64,000 nt of DNA from Phenylobacterium sp. Root700 (GCF_001429025.1 NZ_LMHT01000004.1:122525-186524); one strand, 5' to 3'; positions 43,414 to 53,773 are shown, counted from the stretch's first letter. The notes: generated by a model not told the origin, from the letters alone. Program-made: numbers and translations.

Positions 43414-44676
43414 ATGGGACCGGAGGTTGTGACAAGACCCGCCAAGCCAGAACGATCCACCCGGGGGGCGAAGCGCGACCGTGTGATCGCCGAGGCGGCG
43501 CGTACGCTGAACCGGTACGGGGTTTCCAAAGCCTCGCTGCCGCTGATCGCCGAGCAGCTCGGCGTGTCGCGGGCTGCGATCTACTACTATGTCGAGGACC
43601 AGGAGGACCTGGTCTTCCAGAGCTATCTCAGATCCTGCGACGCCCTCTCGGAATACCTGGCCACAGCCGAAGGCGGTGGCGGGACGGCGCTGGAGATCGT
43701 TGAGCGCTTCATCGATGTGGCGCTGGCGCCCTCGAACCCGGAACTCGCGGCGCTTAGCGACATGGCGTATTTGAACGCCGAGCGGCAGGCGACCGTCCAC
43801 GCCGCTTTCAATGCGGTGAAATCGCGACTCGCCGAGATCCTGGCGCTCGGCATCGCCCGCGGTGAGATCCGCAACTGTACGGTGAGCGTGGTCTCGCCCG
43901 CGATCCTTAGCCTGACGCTTTGGCTGCCCATCGCCAAGATGTGGCGCAGCATCGACAACCTGACCCACGTTGAGCTGGTCGACGCCATCAAGACCATGCT
44001 TCGCCAGGGGATCGCCGCTGACCGGCAAGGTGAAGTCGCTTTCAAGCCGCTGCCGCTGACGCTCGACGACGGCCAAAGACTGAAGGTCTTCGACACCGAC
44101 GCCTTGGCCGTAGCCAAGCAGGAATCGCTCCTGGCCGCCGCCTCGTGGCTGTTCAATCTCAAGGGCGTCGATGCGACGTCGCTGGACGAGATCGCCGCCA
44201 GCGTCGGCGCGACCAAGCGAGTGATTTATCATAACCTCGGCGACAAGGAGACGCTGATCGCCGCCTGCTACAGCCGCTCGTTCCGGCTGTACGAAAGTGT
44301 CGCGCGCCAGTGCGAAGCGCTTCCGGGTCCCCGCATCGCGGCGATCGCGGCGTCGGTCTACGCCTATGCTGAGGCCGGCCTTCGCGAGGACATCGCCACC
44401 TACACCCCCGTCACCGGGTTCGGCGCCCTGCCCGCCGCGCTGCAGGACGAGGTCAACGCGTCGACTGTTCGGTTGATGGACTCCTTCATCGAGATGTACG
44501 AGCAGGGCCAGCGGGAGGGGTCGATACGGCCTTTGAATCCCCGGGCGATCATCGCGGTGAACCCCGGCACGTTCCAGTGGCTGCCCAAATGGTACGACAC
44601 TCTCTCGCCGGCTGAACGGGCGCTGGCGCCCCTTGAACTCGCCGACCTCAACCGGCTCGGCCTCCTCCCGGCATAA
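43414..44676 (+). CDS. Double-domain TetR family regulator
   Basis: The start is either the ATG at 43414 (420 residues) or the GTG at 43408; neither has a strong Shine-Dalgarno. Unusually, two TetR units are fused. The first helix-turn-helix is TLNRYGVSKASLPLIAEQLG, then SRAAIYYYVEDQEDLV. The second, near residue 250, is LFNLKGVDATSLDEIAASVG, then TKRVIYHNLGDKETLI. Each is followed by its own ligand-domain-like helical part. The protein is about twice the usual TetR length. It is divergent from the TonB receptor gene and upstream of the monooxygenase gene, and probably controls both. Confidence 0.85.
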   Translation: MGPEVVTRPAKPERSTRGAKRDRVIAEAARTLNRYGVSKASLPLIAEQLGVSRAAIYYYVEDQEDLVFQSYLRSCDALSEYLATAEGGGGTALEIVERFIDVALAPSNPELAALSDMAYLNAERQATVHAAFNAVKSRLAEILALGIARGEIRNCTVSVVSPAILSLTLWLPIAKMWRSIDNLTHVELVDAIKTMLRQGIAADRQGEVAFKPLPLTLDDGQRLKVFDTDALAVAKQESLLAAASWLFNLKGVDATSLDEIAASVGATKRVIYHNLGDKETLIAACYSRSFRLYESVARQCEALPGPRIAAIAASVYAYAEAGLREDIATYTPVTGFGALPAALQDEVNASTVRLMDSFIEMYEQGQREGSIRPLNPRAIIAVNPGTFQWLPKWYDTLSPAERALAPLELADLNRLGLLPA

Positions 44677-44704
44677 CCGCAAGACGCGTTTTCCGACGCG
44701 CATC

Positions 44705-44757
44705 TTGACTCAACATTTCAAACGCGGATTATTATGCACTCAATTGTCAATCAATTG
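44705..44757 (+). promoter_or_regulatory. Candidate promoter and operator of the BVMO gene
   Basis: TTGACT at 44705-44710 is followed after 17 bases by ATTATT (44728-44733), a plausible sigma70-like promoter in a notably AT-rich patch. CAATTG occurs twice just downstream, at 44741-44746 and 44752-44757, and could be an operator. The start codon at 44795 follows AGGGAAAC. Confidence 0.4.
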
Positions 44758-44794
44758 GGGCCATAGAAGCCCTGAAAATTAGGGAAACGCGACG

Positions 44795-46597
<1,803 letters not shown>

Positions 46598-46667
46598 CGC
46601 GGGCGTCGGCGGCGGGCCCCTTCCCCCGTGCGGATCGGGCCGCCGCCACTGAACTTCCCCCAACTTG

Positions 46668-46695
46668 AGGCCGCGCGTGCGCGGCCTGCCTTTTT
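46668..46695 (+). terminator. Intrinsic terminator after the monooxygenase gene
   Basis: AGGCCGCGC (46668-46676) and GCGCGGCCT (46679-46687) form a perfect 9-bp stem with a 2-base loop, followed after three bases by TTTTT (46691-46695). This is a good rho-independent terminator for the BVMO transcript and would separate it from the SDR remnant. Confidence 0.8.
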
Positions 46696-46718
46696 CACGA
46701 GAAGACGGAGAACGCCGC

Positions 46719-46928
46719 ATGTCGGGTCGATTGGACGGCAAGGTCGCGCTGATCACGGGCGCCGCGTCGGGGATTGGACTGGAGAGCGTCGAGCTCTTCC
46801 TTGCAGAGGGCGCGCGCATCATCGCCGCCGACATTCAAGACGCGAAGCCCCCACCGCCCCGCGTGGGCACCAAGGATCGTCAGGTGAGCGGCCCCACGCT
46901 CTTCGACGGCGAGCACAACATCCCGTGA
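46719..46928 (+). pseudogene. Truncated short-chain dehydrogenase (SDR) N-terminus
   Basis: The ATG at 46719 follows GGAG and encodes a perfect SDR beginning: [20 protein letters not shown] with the TGxxxGIG cofactor motif, then [16 protein letters not shown]. After about residue 40 (near 46840) the similarity stops and an unrelated Pro-rich tail leads to a TGA at 46926. The NNAG motif and the Ser-Tyr-Lys catalytic residues are absent. A full SDR has about 250 residues. The gene was cut by a deletion or rearrangement, with the convergent aldehyde dehydrogenase gene now 17 bp beyond. Confidence 0.8.
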
Positions 46929-46944
46929 CGCCCCGCTGCGCTGG

Positions 46945-48372
46945 CTAAGGGGTGGCAAAGCCGAGCACCGCCTTGGTTTCAAGAAATTCCGCGATGGCGT
47001 GGTCGCCCCATTCGCGGCCGTTTCCAGACTGTTTGAACCCTCCGAAAGGCGCCGTGTAGTCAACCGGAGCTCCGTTGAGATTAACCTGGCCGGCCTGCAG
47101 TTGGGCCGCGATAAATCGGATGGTGTCCGTATCTTCACCTGAGACGTACGCCGCAAGGCCGAACGGCGTATCGTTGGCGATCTGTACGGCGTCGTCGAGG
47201 TCGTCATAGGCGACGACCACCAGAACAGGGCCAAAGACTTCTTCACGTGCGATGGTCATCTCATTGGTCACGCCAGCGAAAATGGTGGGCTTTACGAAGT
47301 AGCCCCGGTCAAAATTCTCGGGTTTGCCGGGCCCTCCGGTCACAACCGTAGCGCCATCTTGGATCGCCCCGAGTATCAACTCCTGAATGCGGCCCCAGTG
47401 AGCGCCGCTGATGACAGGACCAACGTCCGGATCGGATCGAGGTGCTCCAACCGTCAACGCCTCGGCTCGTTGCTTGGCGACAAGCAGCGCTTCGGCAAGG
47501 CGTGCGCGGGGCACCAGCATCCGGGTAGGCGCGTTGCAGTTTTGACCGGCGTTCAGCGCGATACCATCCACGCTTCTGACCACGGCCGCCGGAAGGCTCT
47601 CGTCGTCCAATATGATGTGCGGAGATTTCCCGCCAAGTTCCTGGTGGACACGCTTGACGGTCCTGGCGGCGATTTGTGCGACCTGGACTCCGGCTCCAGT
47701 TGAACCGGTGAAGCTGACCATGGCCACCCCCGGATGGCTTGCCAAGGCCTCGCCGACTACACTCCCCTCCCCGTTTACGAGGTTGAAAACGCCCGCGGGC
47801 ACCCCGGCGGCATGCATGATCTCGGTCCAGACAACAGCCGAGAATGGCGCGATTTCAGATGGCTTCAGCACCATAGTACAGCCAGCGGCGATGGCTGGCG
47901 CGACCTTGCAAGCGATCTGGTTGATAGGCCAGTTCCAAGGAGTGATGAGCGCGCACACCCCGATCGGTTCTCGAACAATCAGGGTGTCGCGGCGAAGCTC
48001 GCTGAACCGATATGCCCGCAGCGCCGCGATCGTCGCTTCCAAGTGATGGAGGCCGATGGCCGTTTGCGCACCCTTCGCCAGGCTGAGCGGCGCTCCCATC
48101 TCGGAGAGGATGGCGTCGGCCACGTCGTCATAGCGTCGGCGAAATTCTTCCGAGATCGCCTCAAGAAGGAAAAGACGCTCAGACCAGCTCACCCGGCTCC
48201 AGCTCGAAAACGCGCCTCGCGCCGCCCTGACCGCCAGGTCAACATCTGCAGCTGAGCCAAGGCTGACGTGCCCGACCACGCCCTCAGTCGCGGGATCGAC
48301 GACTGGAATGATGTTGGATGTGAGCGGATCAACCCATGATCCGCCGATGTAGAATTGAAGCACGTCACGCAT
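46945..48372 (-). CDS. NAD(P)-dependent aldehyde dehydrogenase
   Basis: The ATG at 48370-48372 overlaps the end of the EthD gene by 8 bp and gives 475 residues. All catalytic elements are present: Asn147 in PWNWP, Glu245 in HQELGGKSP, Cys279 in NAGQNC, and the cofactor motif FTGSTGAG at 221-228. It oxidises an aldehyde to a carboxylate. It is second in an operon with the EthD protein and is preceded by a CCATACTTT box. A role in a side-chain or ring-opened intermediate is likely but unproven. Confidence 0.93.
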   Translation of the reverse strand: MRDVLQFYIGGSWVDPLTSNIIPVVDPATEGVVGHVSLGSAADVDLAVRAARGAFSSWSRVSWSERLFLLEAISEEFRRRYDDVADAILSEMGAPLSLAKGAQTAIGLHHLEATIAALRAYRFSELRRDTLIVREPIGVCALITPWNWPINQIACKVAPAIAAGCTMVLKPSEIAPFSAVVWTEIMHAAGVPAGVFNLVNGEGSVVGEALASHPGVAMVSFTGSTGAGVQVAQIAARTVKRVHQELGGKSPHIILDDESLPAAVVRSVDGIALNAGQNCNAPTRMLVPRARLAEALLVAKQRAEALTVGAPRSDPDVGPVISGAHWGRIQELILGAIQDGATVVTGGPGKPENFDRGYFVKPTIFAGVTNEMTIAREEVFGPVLVVVAYDDLDDAVQIANDTPFGLAAYVSGEDTDTIRFIAAQLQAGQVNLNGAPVDYTAPFGGFKQSGNGREWGDHAIAEFLETKAVLGFATP

Positions 48373-48724
48373 GGGCGATCGTCCAATCTGCAGGCGTGGC
48401 CGGGGTACAATGATCAATCGCGATCTCGCTGACCAGGACCACCTGCTCCGTGTCAGTGTAGTTCGGGATATCGGCCTGCAACTCGGCCATGTGAGGGAAG
48501 AAGGCCGCCTCGTAGGCCGCTCGCGACTCGCAGATAAAGCTGCAGATGGCGGTGTACTGGGGTGAGGGCCACGGCGCGCCCGGATCGACAACGCGCTCCA
48601 CAGTGATCGAGGTCATCGCCGCCCCTAGGCGAGCGATCGACAGCGGCATGTGGACGCTCAGATAGTAGTCGAAGTCGAATTTCGATCCCGGAGTGTTGGG
48701 GTAGAGAATGGTGACCTTGATCAT
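48365..48724 (-). CDS. EthD domain (dimeric alpha-beta barrel) protein
   Basis: The ATG at 48722-48724 opens MIKVTILYPNTPGSKFDFDY and gives 119 residues; a much longer upstream frame would run through the regulatory region. The pattern with YYLSVHMPLSIARLG and then YTAICSFICESRAAYEAAFF fits the EthD family, small proteins often encoded with oxidative catabolic enzymes. Function ranges from cofactor-free chemistry to supporting roles. It is the first gene of the operon downstream of a CCATACTTT box. Confidence 0.83.
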   Translation of the reverse strand: MIKVTILYPNTPGSKFDFDYYLSVHMPLSIARLGAAMTSITVERVVDPGAPWPSPQYTAICSFICESRAAYEAAFFPHMAELQADIPNYTDTEQVVLVSEIAIDHCTPATPADWTIAHA

Positions 48725-48785
48725 CAGGTTCAGGCGTCCATGCAGTTGATGTAGGCACCATCCGTCGCTTTCATTGGGTCCGCCG

Positions 48786-48801
48786 CCATTCAAAAGTATG
48801 G
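48786..48801 (-). promoter_or_regulatory. CCATACTTT box, EthD-ALDH operon
   Basis: On the minus strand this reads CCATACTTTTGAATGG, with both half-sites nearly intact (5 of 6 in the second). It lies 61 bases before the EthD start codon and points toward it. Extended symmetry CGCCAT/ATGGCG surrounds it. Confidence 0.65.
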
Positions 48802-49153
48802 CGCGCGCCAGGAACCTGGCAGCCAATGGTACGGGGACTACAGGCTCCCGTGACGCTCCATTCCCCCGGTCGCCCTGCCCCGCAGCAGCCCCATGCCCCA
48901 CTATCCGCCGCGCCACCACGCGCTCGCGCTTGAAGCCTGGCCTGTCTGGGCGAGTTGCACACCGGTGGCAGCGGGTGGCTGGAACTGCTAGCGTCGGGAG
49001 GCTCCCAGAAGCTTTTCGGCGTGGGGCGACCAGACGTTCGAGTGTGCCAGTGAAGCGTAAGGACGACCGCTGCGGCGACACGCAAGGCTGCGCGTTGAGG
49101 CTTCCGTAGTTCAGCGGCCCAAAATGGGCGGTCTCCACCGTCTGAAAACCGCC

Positions 49154-49169
49154 CCCTACTTTCGTGTGG
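49154..49169 (+). promoter_or_regulatory. CCATACTTT-like box, FMN reductase gene
   Basis: CCCTACTTTCGTGTGG differs from the palindromic form by one base in each half-site. It lies 57 bases before the start codon of the FMN reductase gene and points toward it. Confidence 0.5.
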
Positions 49170-49226
49170 GGCGGTTCACGGCTCGCCTTGATCAAAGTCC
49201 CGCGACCACGGTTTTGGAGATCGACG

Positions 49227-49814
49227 ATGTCGACTGGGCAACAGATATCTGTTCGGATAGTCGCCGTCGCAGGTAGTTTGAGGCACGGCTCGACCAATGC
49301 CGCGCTGCTCGATCTAGCCGCGCGGCTCGCGCCCTCGTCTGTCAACGTTCAGATCTACGAGGGGTTGGCCGCCCTCCCTCACTTCAATCCCGACCTGGAT
49401 CAAGATCCTCTGCCAGACGTGGTAGCGGTGTGGCGTCGCATCGTCAGCGATGCAGACGCCCTCCTAATTTCGTCCCCCGAATATGCATCCGGCATACCGG
49501 GCGGCTTGAAGAACGCACTTGATTGGCTTGTCGGCGATCCATTGTTTTCGGGTACGCCGGTCGCCCTATTCAACGCCTCTCCGCGCGCCACGGCGGCGCA
49601 GGAGTCCCTGAAACTCGTCCTAAATACGATGTCTGCTCACCTTGTTGCTGACGCGTGCATAACCCTGCCGATCGTTGGACCAGTGTCCGATCGCCCGATC
49701 CGGGCAGACGATTCTCCACTCGCCCTCCGGATCCTCAATGCGCTTCGGGCCCTGGAGACAGCCGGACTACAACGCCGTTCGACACAGGAACATCCGCCCA
49801 GGTCAGGGAAGTGA
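49227..49814 (+). CDS. NADPH-dependent FMN reductase family protein
   Basis: The ATG at 49227 follows GGAG by eight bases and gives 195 residues. The flavodoxin-like fold is shown by AVAGSLRHGSTNAALLDLAA (phosphate-binding loop) and SSPEYASGIPGGLKNALDWL (the second FMN contact). Such enzymes reduce flavins or quinones and can feed reduced flavin to monooxygenases. It is alone in its unit. The family call is firm; the partner is a guess. Confidence 0.87.
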   Translation: MSTGQQISVRIVAVAGSLRHGSTNAALLDLAARLAPSSVNVQIYEGLAALPHFNPDLDQDPLPDVVAVWRRIVSDADALLISSPEYASGIPGGLKNALDWLVGDPLFSGTPVALFNASPRATAAQESLKLVLNTMSAHLVADACITLPIVGPVSDRPIRADDSPLALRILNALRALETAGLQRRSTQEHPPRSGK

Positions 49815-49858
49815 TCGCCTGGCCCGCGCCTATGCCGGTCGAAACGTCGTTCCGTCGA

Positions 49859-50992
49859 TCAATGCGGCCCGCACCAGGCTTCGATCATTGCCTCGTAGAG
49901 TTCGACAGCGGCGAGCAGGCGATCGACCCGACAGTACTCATCTGTCTGATGCGCCATGTCGGGCTCTCCCGGTCCGAGGATGATCGTAGGGCATCCTAGT
50001 TTTGGCGTCAGGACCGATGCGTCCGAAAAAAACGGGATGCCAAGAGGGGTGGGGTTGGCGTCGCGTCCGAGGACCTGATTGGAGACCGCGAAGGCCATGC
50101 GAACGAACGGGTCAGCCTCATCGGTGCGGACAGGCGGCATATCGACGAATCGCTCAAGAGAAACGTCGGCGCCAAGGGCTAGGTGCAGGCTCGCCTGCAG
50201 TTGATCGTGCACCATGGCCGGCGTGGTTCGGACATCGACAGTAAACTCTGCGGCGTCCGGCACAGAGTTATAGTTCATACCACCCTGGATCATGCCAACG
50301 TTGATGGTGGGCGACCCCAGAAGTGGGTCGGAATCGGCAACCAGGTGGTGGCGCTCAATGACGCTGACACCGTGCGCCGCACGATAAATCGCATTGGTCC
50401 CCTTGTGGGGCATGGAGGAGTGAGCCGTGACCCCCGCGGTATGAACCCTGACCGCCATGCACCCCTTGTGGCCCGTGGAAATACGATTGCCCGTCGGTTC
50501 CCCGACAATCATCGCGCTCGCCGGACCGAGATCGGGGGCTCCGGGCTCAAGCAACCGGAGCGCGCCGGCGCAGCCGGTCTCCTCGCCGCTCGTGAAAATT
50601 AGCGTGAGACCACGTCGCAGGCGCGGGCCTGACGAGGTATGTCGCAAAGCTGCGACCACCATCGCCGCGACACCAGACTTCATGTCCGAAGCACCGCGTC
50701 CGTAGAGTTTTCCGTTCTGGATCGGCCCCTCGAACGGGTCGACAGACCATGGGGCCACGCCAAGCGGCACCGTATCCACATGCCCCGTTAGCACCAGGGG
50801 AGCTGCATCCGCGTCTGCGCCTGGCCAGCGCGCGATAAGATTGGCCCGGTCGCTTTCGAAGTGCTGAACCTCCACAGCAAATCCGCCCGCCTCCAAAAGA
50901 CCTGCGACGAAGAGCACGCAGCTTGCTTCACGCCCCGGCGGGTTTGTGGTGTTGTAGCCAATCAGGGCTCGGGTGAGCTCAACGGCGTCCAT
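49859..50992 (-). CDS. M20 family metallopeptidase / deacylase (ArgE/DapE-like)
   Basis: The ATG at 50990-50992 overlaps the stop of the upstream hydrolase by one base; a GTG one codon earlier is possible. The 377-residue protein has the di-zinc motifs: LTGHVDTVP, YGRGASDMKSG, SGEETGCAG with the catalytic Glu pair, VGEPTG, and a late His in MAHQTDEYC. The dimerisation domain (GVTAHSSMPHKGTNA) is intact. It hydrolyses an amide such as an N-acyl amino acid. It is co-transcribed with an HSL-type hydrolase, hinting that the pathway substrate contains ester and amide bonds. Confidence 0.9.
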   Translation of the reverse strand: MDAVELTRALIGYNTTNPPGREASCVLFVAGLLEAGGFAVEVQHFESDRANLIARWPGADADAAPLVLTGHVDTVPLGVAPWSVDPFEGPIQNGKLYGRGASDMKSGVAAMVVAALRHTSSGPRLRRGLTLIFTSGEETGCAGALRLLEPGAPDLGPASAMIVGEPTGNRISTGHKGCMAVRVHTAGVTAHSSMPHKGTNAIYRAAHGVSVIERHHLVADSDPLLGSPTINVGMIQGGMNYNSVPDAAEFTVDVRTTPAMVHDQLQASLHLALGADVSLERFVDMPPVRTDEADPFVRMAFAVSNQVLGRDANPTPLGIPFFSDASVLTPKLGCPTIILGPGEPDMAHQTDEYCRVDRLLAAVELYEAMIEAWCGPH

Positions 50993-51984
50993 CACTCCGA
51001 AGCCTCAGAGAAGGCCGCGACCAAGGCTTCACCGGCGCGGTCGAGAGCCTCGCTCGCGGCGTCTATCACCGCTCCCATGCAGATGAAGCCGTGGATGGTG
51101 TCGTAGGATGTGAGTTGGACCGCAACGCCGGCCCGTCGCAGATCCTCCGCGTAGGCCATCACGTCGTCCCGCAAAATGTCCTGTTCCGCCACGATCACAT
51201 AGGCGGGCGGCAGGTCTGAGAAATCCCGCCGGAAGGTGGGCGAGATCAAGGGATTGGTCACGTCGGCGTCGGGAGCGTAAATGCTGTAGAGCCAGTCAAG
51301 CTGCCCGGGTTCAAACCAGTAACCCTCGGCGAACGTCTGCATCGACTGACTTTGTCCTCGGGTGCCGACAGCCGGATACATCAGTAACTGCAGCGCGAGC
51401 TTCGGACCGCCTTGATCCTTCGCCAAATGGGCGACCACGGCTGCCAGCATGCCTCCGCCCGATTCGCCGGCGACGGCCATCCGTCCGGCGTCGCCGCCGA
51501 AGCGTTTGGCGTTGTCGCGGGCCCACAGCAATGCAGCGTAGCTGTCGTCGACGGCGGCGGGGAACGGGTGCTCGGGAGGCCGCCGATAGGCAACGCTCAC
51601 CACCACAGCTTGGGAGGCCAAGCAGAGACGCCGACACATCGTGTCGTAGGAATTGTGGCTGCCCATCACGAGCCCGCCGCCGAGATAGAACAGGATTATG
51701 GGGAGTTCCCCCGGCGCCTCGGGCGGTCGGTAGATGCGTAGCCGCACCACCCCTCCATCGACGTCGAATTGCGCCTCTTGGACGTCGGCTTGAGCCCATG
51801 GAACGCCCAGGTCGGCGTAGAAGACGTCAAAGGCCTCGCGCATCTGGAGAGGTGTCATGTTGACAGGATCCAGAAACGGATCCGCGTACAGCTTTTCGAG
51901 CATGCTTCGGGTCTGTGCCTCGAGCTCGGACGCTCGTGTGCTCGCATCGAGTGCTAGGTCAGAATTCACGACGATCTTCCTCAT
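50992..51984 (-). CDS. Alpha/beta hydrolase, HSL family, atypical oxyanion motif
   Basis: The 330-residue protein matches the hormone-sensitive lipase family (Abhydrolase_3). The catalytic triad is complete: Ser175 in AGESGGG, Asp269 in AEQDILRDD and His298 in DTIHGF. The oxyanion motif that normally reads HGGG is LGGG here (residues 101-104), caused by a CTC codon in place of a His codon. No signal peptide is present. It probably hydrolyses an ester or lactone. It leads an operon with the M20 peptidase and is preceded by a CCATACTTT box. Confidence 0.88.
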   Translation of the reverse strand: MRKIVVNSDLALDASTRASELEAQTRSMLEKLYADPFLDPVNMTPLQMREAFDVFYADLGVPWAQADVQEAQFDVDGGVVRLRIYRPPEAPGELPIILFYLGGGLVMGSHNSYDTMCRRLCLASQAVVVSVAYRRPPEHPFPAAVDDSYAALLWARDNAKRFGGDAGRMAVAGESGGGMLAAVVAHLAKDQGGPKLALQLLMYPAVGTRGQSQSMQTFAEGYWFEPGQLDWLYSIYAPDADVTNPLISPTFRRDFSDLPPAYVIVAEQDILRDDVMAYAEDLRRAGVAVQLTSYDTIHGFICMGAVIDAASEALDRAGEALVAAFSEASE

Positions 51985-52032
51985 GGCCTGCTGGCGATTG
52001 AGACAACGGTAGCGAAGGCGTCGCTATCTGCA

Positions 52033-52048
52033 CCGCCCAAAAGTATGG
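52033..52048 (-). promoter_or_regulatory. CCATACTTT box, HSL hydrolase-M20 operon
   Basis: The minus strand reads CCATACTTTTGGGCGG, identical over all 16 bases to the box at 61819-61834. It lies 48 bases before the start codon at 51984 and points toward it. Confidence 0.7.
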
Positions 52049-52092
52049 CCTGCAAAAAGCCCGCTACGCGCCTCCCCGAGCAACCCACGGGC

Positions 52093-52108
52093 CCCTCCAA
52101 AAGGGTGG
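52093..52108. promoter_or_regulatory. Weak box-like palindrome before the GlcG/HbpS gene
   Basis: CCCTCC-AAAA-GGGTGG keeps the 6-4-6 spacing, but each half-site matches the strong form in only four of six positions, and the A-run orientation is opposite to that expected for the rightward gene. It lies 52 bases before the start at 52161. It may be a degenerate site. Confidence 0.3.
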
Positions 52109-52160
52109 GGCGGCGTCGAACCAGCGTCGCCCATCTAGCCGGATCAAACAGGAGGATGTC

Positions 52161-52604
52161 GTGAGCATGATCGAAGCAACCGCTTTGGGTCTCTCGTTCG
52201 GGCTGGCCAGGCGCCTGGCGGCGAGCGTACTTGAACACGCTCGCGCCACGCAGCTGCCCCCGATGACTGTGGCCGTGTTGGATGCCGGGGGGCATCCGAT
52301 CACCTTGGATCGGGAAGACGGCGCGTCCATCCTGCGGCCCCGCATGGCGATCGGCAAAGCCTATGCCGCGCTGGCGCTTGGGACGTCGTCGCGCGTCGTC
52401 GCGGAGATGGCGCTGGAGCGCCCCGTTTTTGTGTCAGCCCTGGCGGCCATGACGGAGAATTTCACCCCCTCGGCAGGGGGGGGTGCTGGTGTTGTTGGCT
52501 GACGGCGGCGGTGTCGCGGGCGCGCTCGGTGTTACCGGCGCTCGCCAGACGAAGACGAGGCCTGCGCCCACGCTGCACTGAACGAATGCAGGCGCCTGCG
52601 ATAG
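52161..52604 (+). pseudogene. GlcG/HbpS family heme-binding-like gene with two frameshifts
   Basis: A GTG at 52161, five bases after AGGAGG, opens a typical GlcG/HbpS start (LARRLAASVLEHARATQLPP, then VLDAGGHPI and RPRMAIGKAYAALALG). At a run of eight G (52476-52483) the frame shifts by one; the family sequence GGVLVLLADGGGVAGALGVT continues in the +1 frame. Near 52543 a one-base loss returns it to the first frame, which encodes PDEDEACAHAALNECRRL and the stop at 52602. As written, translation ends early at 52500. With one G fewer and one base restored the product would have about 147 residues, normal for the family. Confidence 0.8.
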
Positions 52605-52664
52605 GTGGGACGGTCAAGCTCGCGCCAGCGGGGAATATGCCACGCTGGCGCCGTAGAACACCGC

Positions 52665-53705
52665 TTAGGCGCCGAGCGCTTCCCGGAGCTTGGTCGCACA
52701 CTCGTCGATTGCCTCACGCCCGGCGTCGATGACGCCGGCCATGCTGAGGAACGGGTGCACCGTCCCCGCATAGCGGTGAATTTCGGTCGTCACCCCCGCC
52801 GCACGCAGCCGAGCTCCGTACTCTTCGATGTCATCGCGCATGATCTCATACTCCGCCGACACGATGAAGGCGGGCGGAAGTCCGTGATAGTCCGTCTGCA
52901 GGATCGGCATCGCCCGCGCATTGAGGCGGGCGGCGCGATCGGGGACATACTGCTCGAAGGCTTCTTCAAGTTCCTTGGCCCCGAACAGATACCCTTCCGC
53001 GTATATCTTCATCGAACGGCTGTGGCCCGTCGTACCCACTGCGGGGTAGATCAGCAGCTGGAAGCGAATCGGAGGGCCACCTTCATCGCGGACAACCTGG
53101 GTCAGGGCTGCGGCCAAATTACCACCGGCGGAATCCCCGCCCACCGCCACCCTCAATGGATCTAGGTTCAACGATTGAGCGTTCGCGTGGACCCAGGCCA
53201 AGGCGTCGTAGGCATCCTCCAGGGGGGCAGGGAAGGTGTGCTCAGGCGTCAGTCGATAGTCGACTGAGACAATAACCACGCCCGACTTCGCCGACATACG
53301 CTGTGTCAGCGCGTCGTATTGCTCCAGGCTTCCCATGCTCATACCGCCGCCGTGGAAGTACACCATCGCCGGCCTTGCGCCCGACGGCGGTTGGCGCGGC
53401 CGATAGATCCACACGCGCAAAGGTCCCGCTCGACTGGGGATTTTCAGCTCCTGCACATCGACGAGATTTCTGTCCGGCAGGTTCTTCGGGCCGAAAAAGG
53501 CATCCTGCCCGCGCCTGCGCTCGGCCGGTGGCAAGGTCATCAAATCCACGTAGGGCACGCCGGCAACCTGATCCAGCACAGCTCGAGTTTGGGGATCTAG
53601 CTTCGCTTGGGCCGGACGTACCTGCACCTGCGCGCAGGTCGGATGAGCGCTGAACAGCGCGAGGGTTGCGCCAATCCATGCGCCGACGATGTGCTTGTGG
53701 ACCAT
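52665..53705 (-). CDS. Exported alpha/beta hydrolase, HSL family
   Basis: The 346-residue protein starts with a signal peptide ending HPTCAQ, so it acts in the periplasm or outside. HSL motifs are standard here: HGGGMSMGS (118-126) and GGDSAGGN with Ser192. The acid residue position holds Glu287 in SAEYEIMRDD instead of the usual Asp, and His317 follows in GTVHPF. It is a likely esterase or lactonase. It lies 68 bp downstream of the SnoaL-like gene on the same strand and is probably in the same operon. Confidence 0.88.
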   Translation of the reverse strand: MVHKHIVGAWIGATLALFSAHPTCAQVQVRPAQAKLDPQTRAVLDQVAGVPYVDLMTLPPAERRRGQDAFFGPKNLPDRNLVDVQELKIPSRAGPLRVWIYRPRQPPSGARPAMVYFHGGGMSMGSLEQYDALTQRMSAKSGVVIVSVDYRLTPEHTFPAPLEDAYDALAWVHANAQSLNLDPLRVAVGGDSAGGNLAAALTQVVRDEGGPPIRFQLLIYPAVGTTGHSRSMKIYAEGYLFGAKELEEAFEQYVPDRAARLNARAMPILQTDYHGLPPAFIVSAEYEIMRDDIEEYGARLRAAGVTTEIHRYAGTVHPFLSMAGVIDAGREAIDECATKLREALGA

Positions 53706-53773
53706 AGAGTGCTCCTGACTGGTCGGATGAGTGCCGGTACCTGCGCCCGCCCGGGCACTTGAGCCGGCAGGAC

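Larger units (their letters stand above)
48725..49226. other. 502-bp divergent regulatory region between EthD and FMN reductase genes
   Basis: No convincing gene is present. Two regulator boxes lie at the ends, one facing each way (48786-48801 and 49154-49169). The rightward box is embedded in a larger inverted repeat: AACCGCCCC (49147-49155) against GGGGCGGTT (49168-49176). A further GGGCGGT/ACCGCCC repeat lies at 49126-49132 and 49148-49154. The middle, 48802-49120, shows nothing I can name. Confidence 0.5.

Noticed and set aside
43348..44703. 451-codon minus-strand frame opposite the double TetR gene
   Set aside because: Shadow of the TetR gene; no recognisable motif and it would run through the regulatory region.
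49126..49176. Inverted repeats near 49150 as a terminator
   Set aside because: No gene ends upstream on the plus strand close enough, no U tract follows, and the repeat encloses a regulator box, so an operator role is more likely.
48365..49345. Long upstream extension of the EthD gene
   Set aside because: The extension would translate the divergent regulatory region, including both boxes; the EthD domain itself begins at the ATG 48722-48724.
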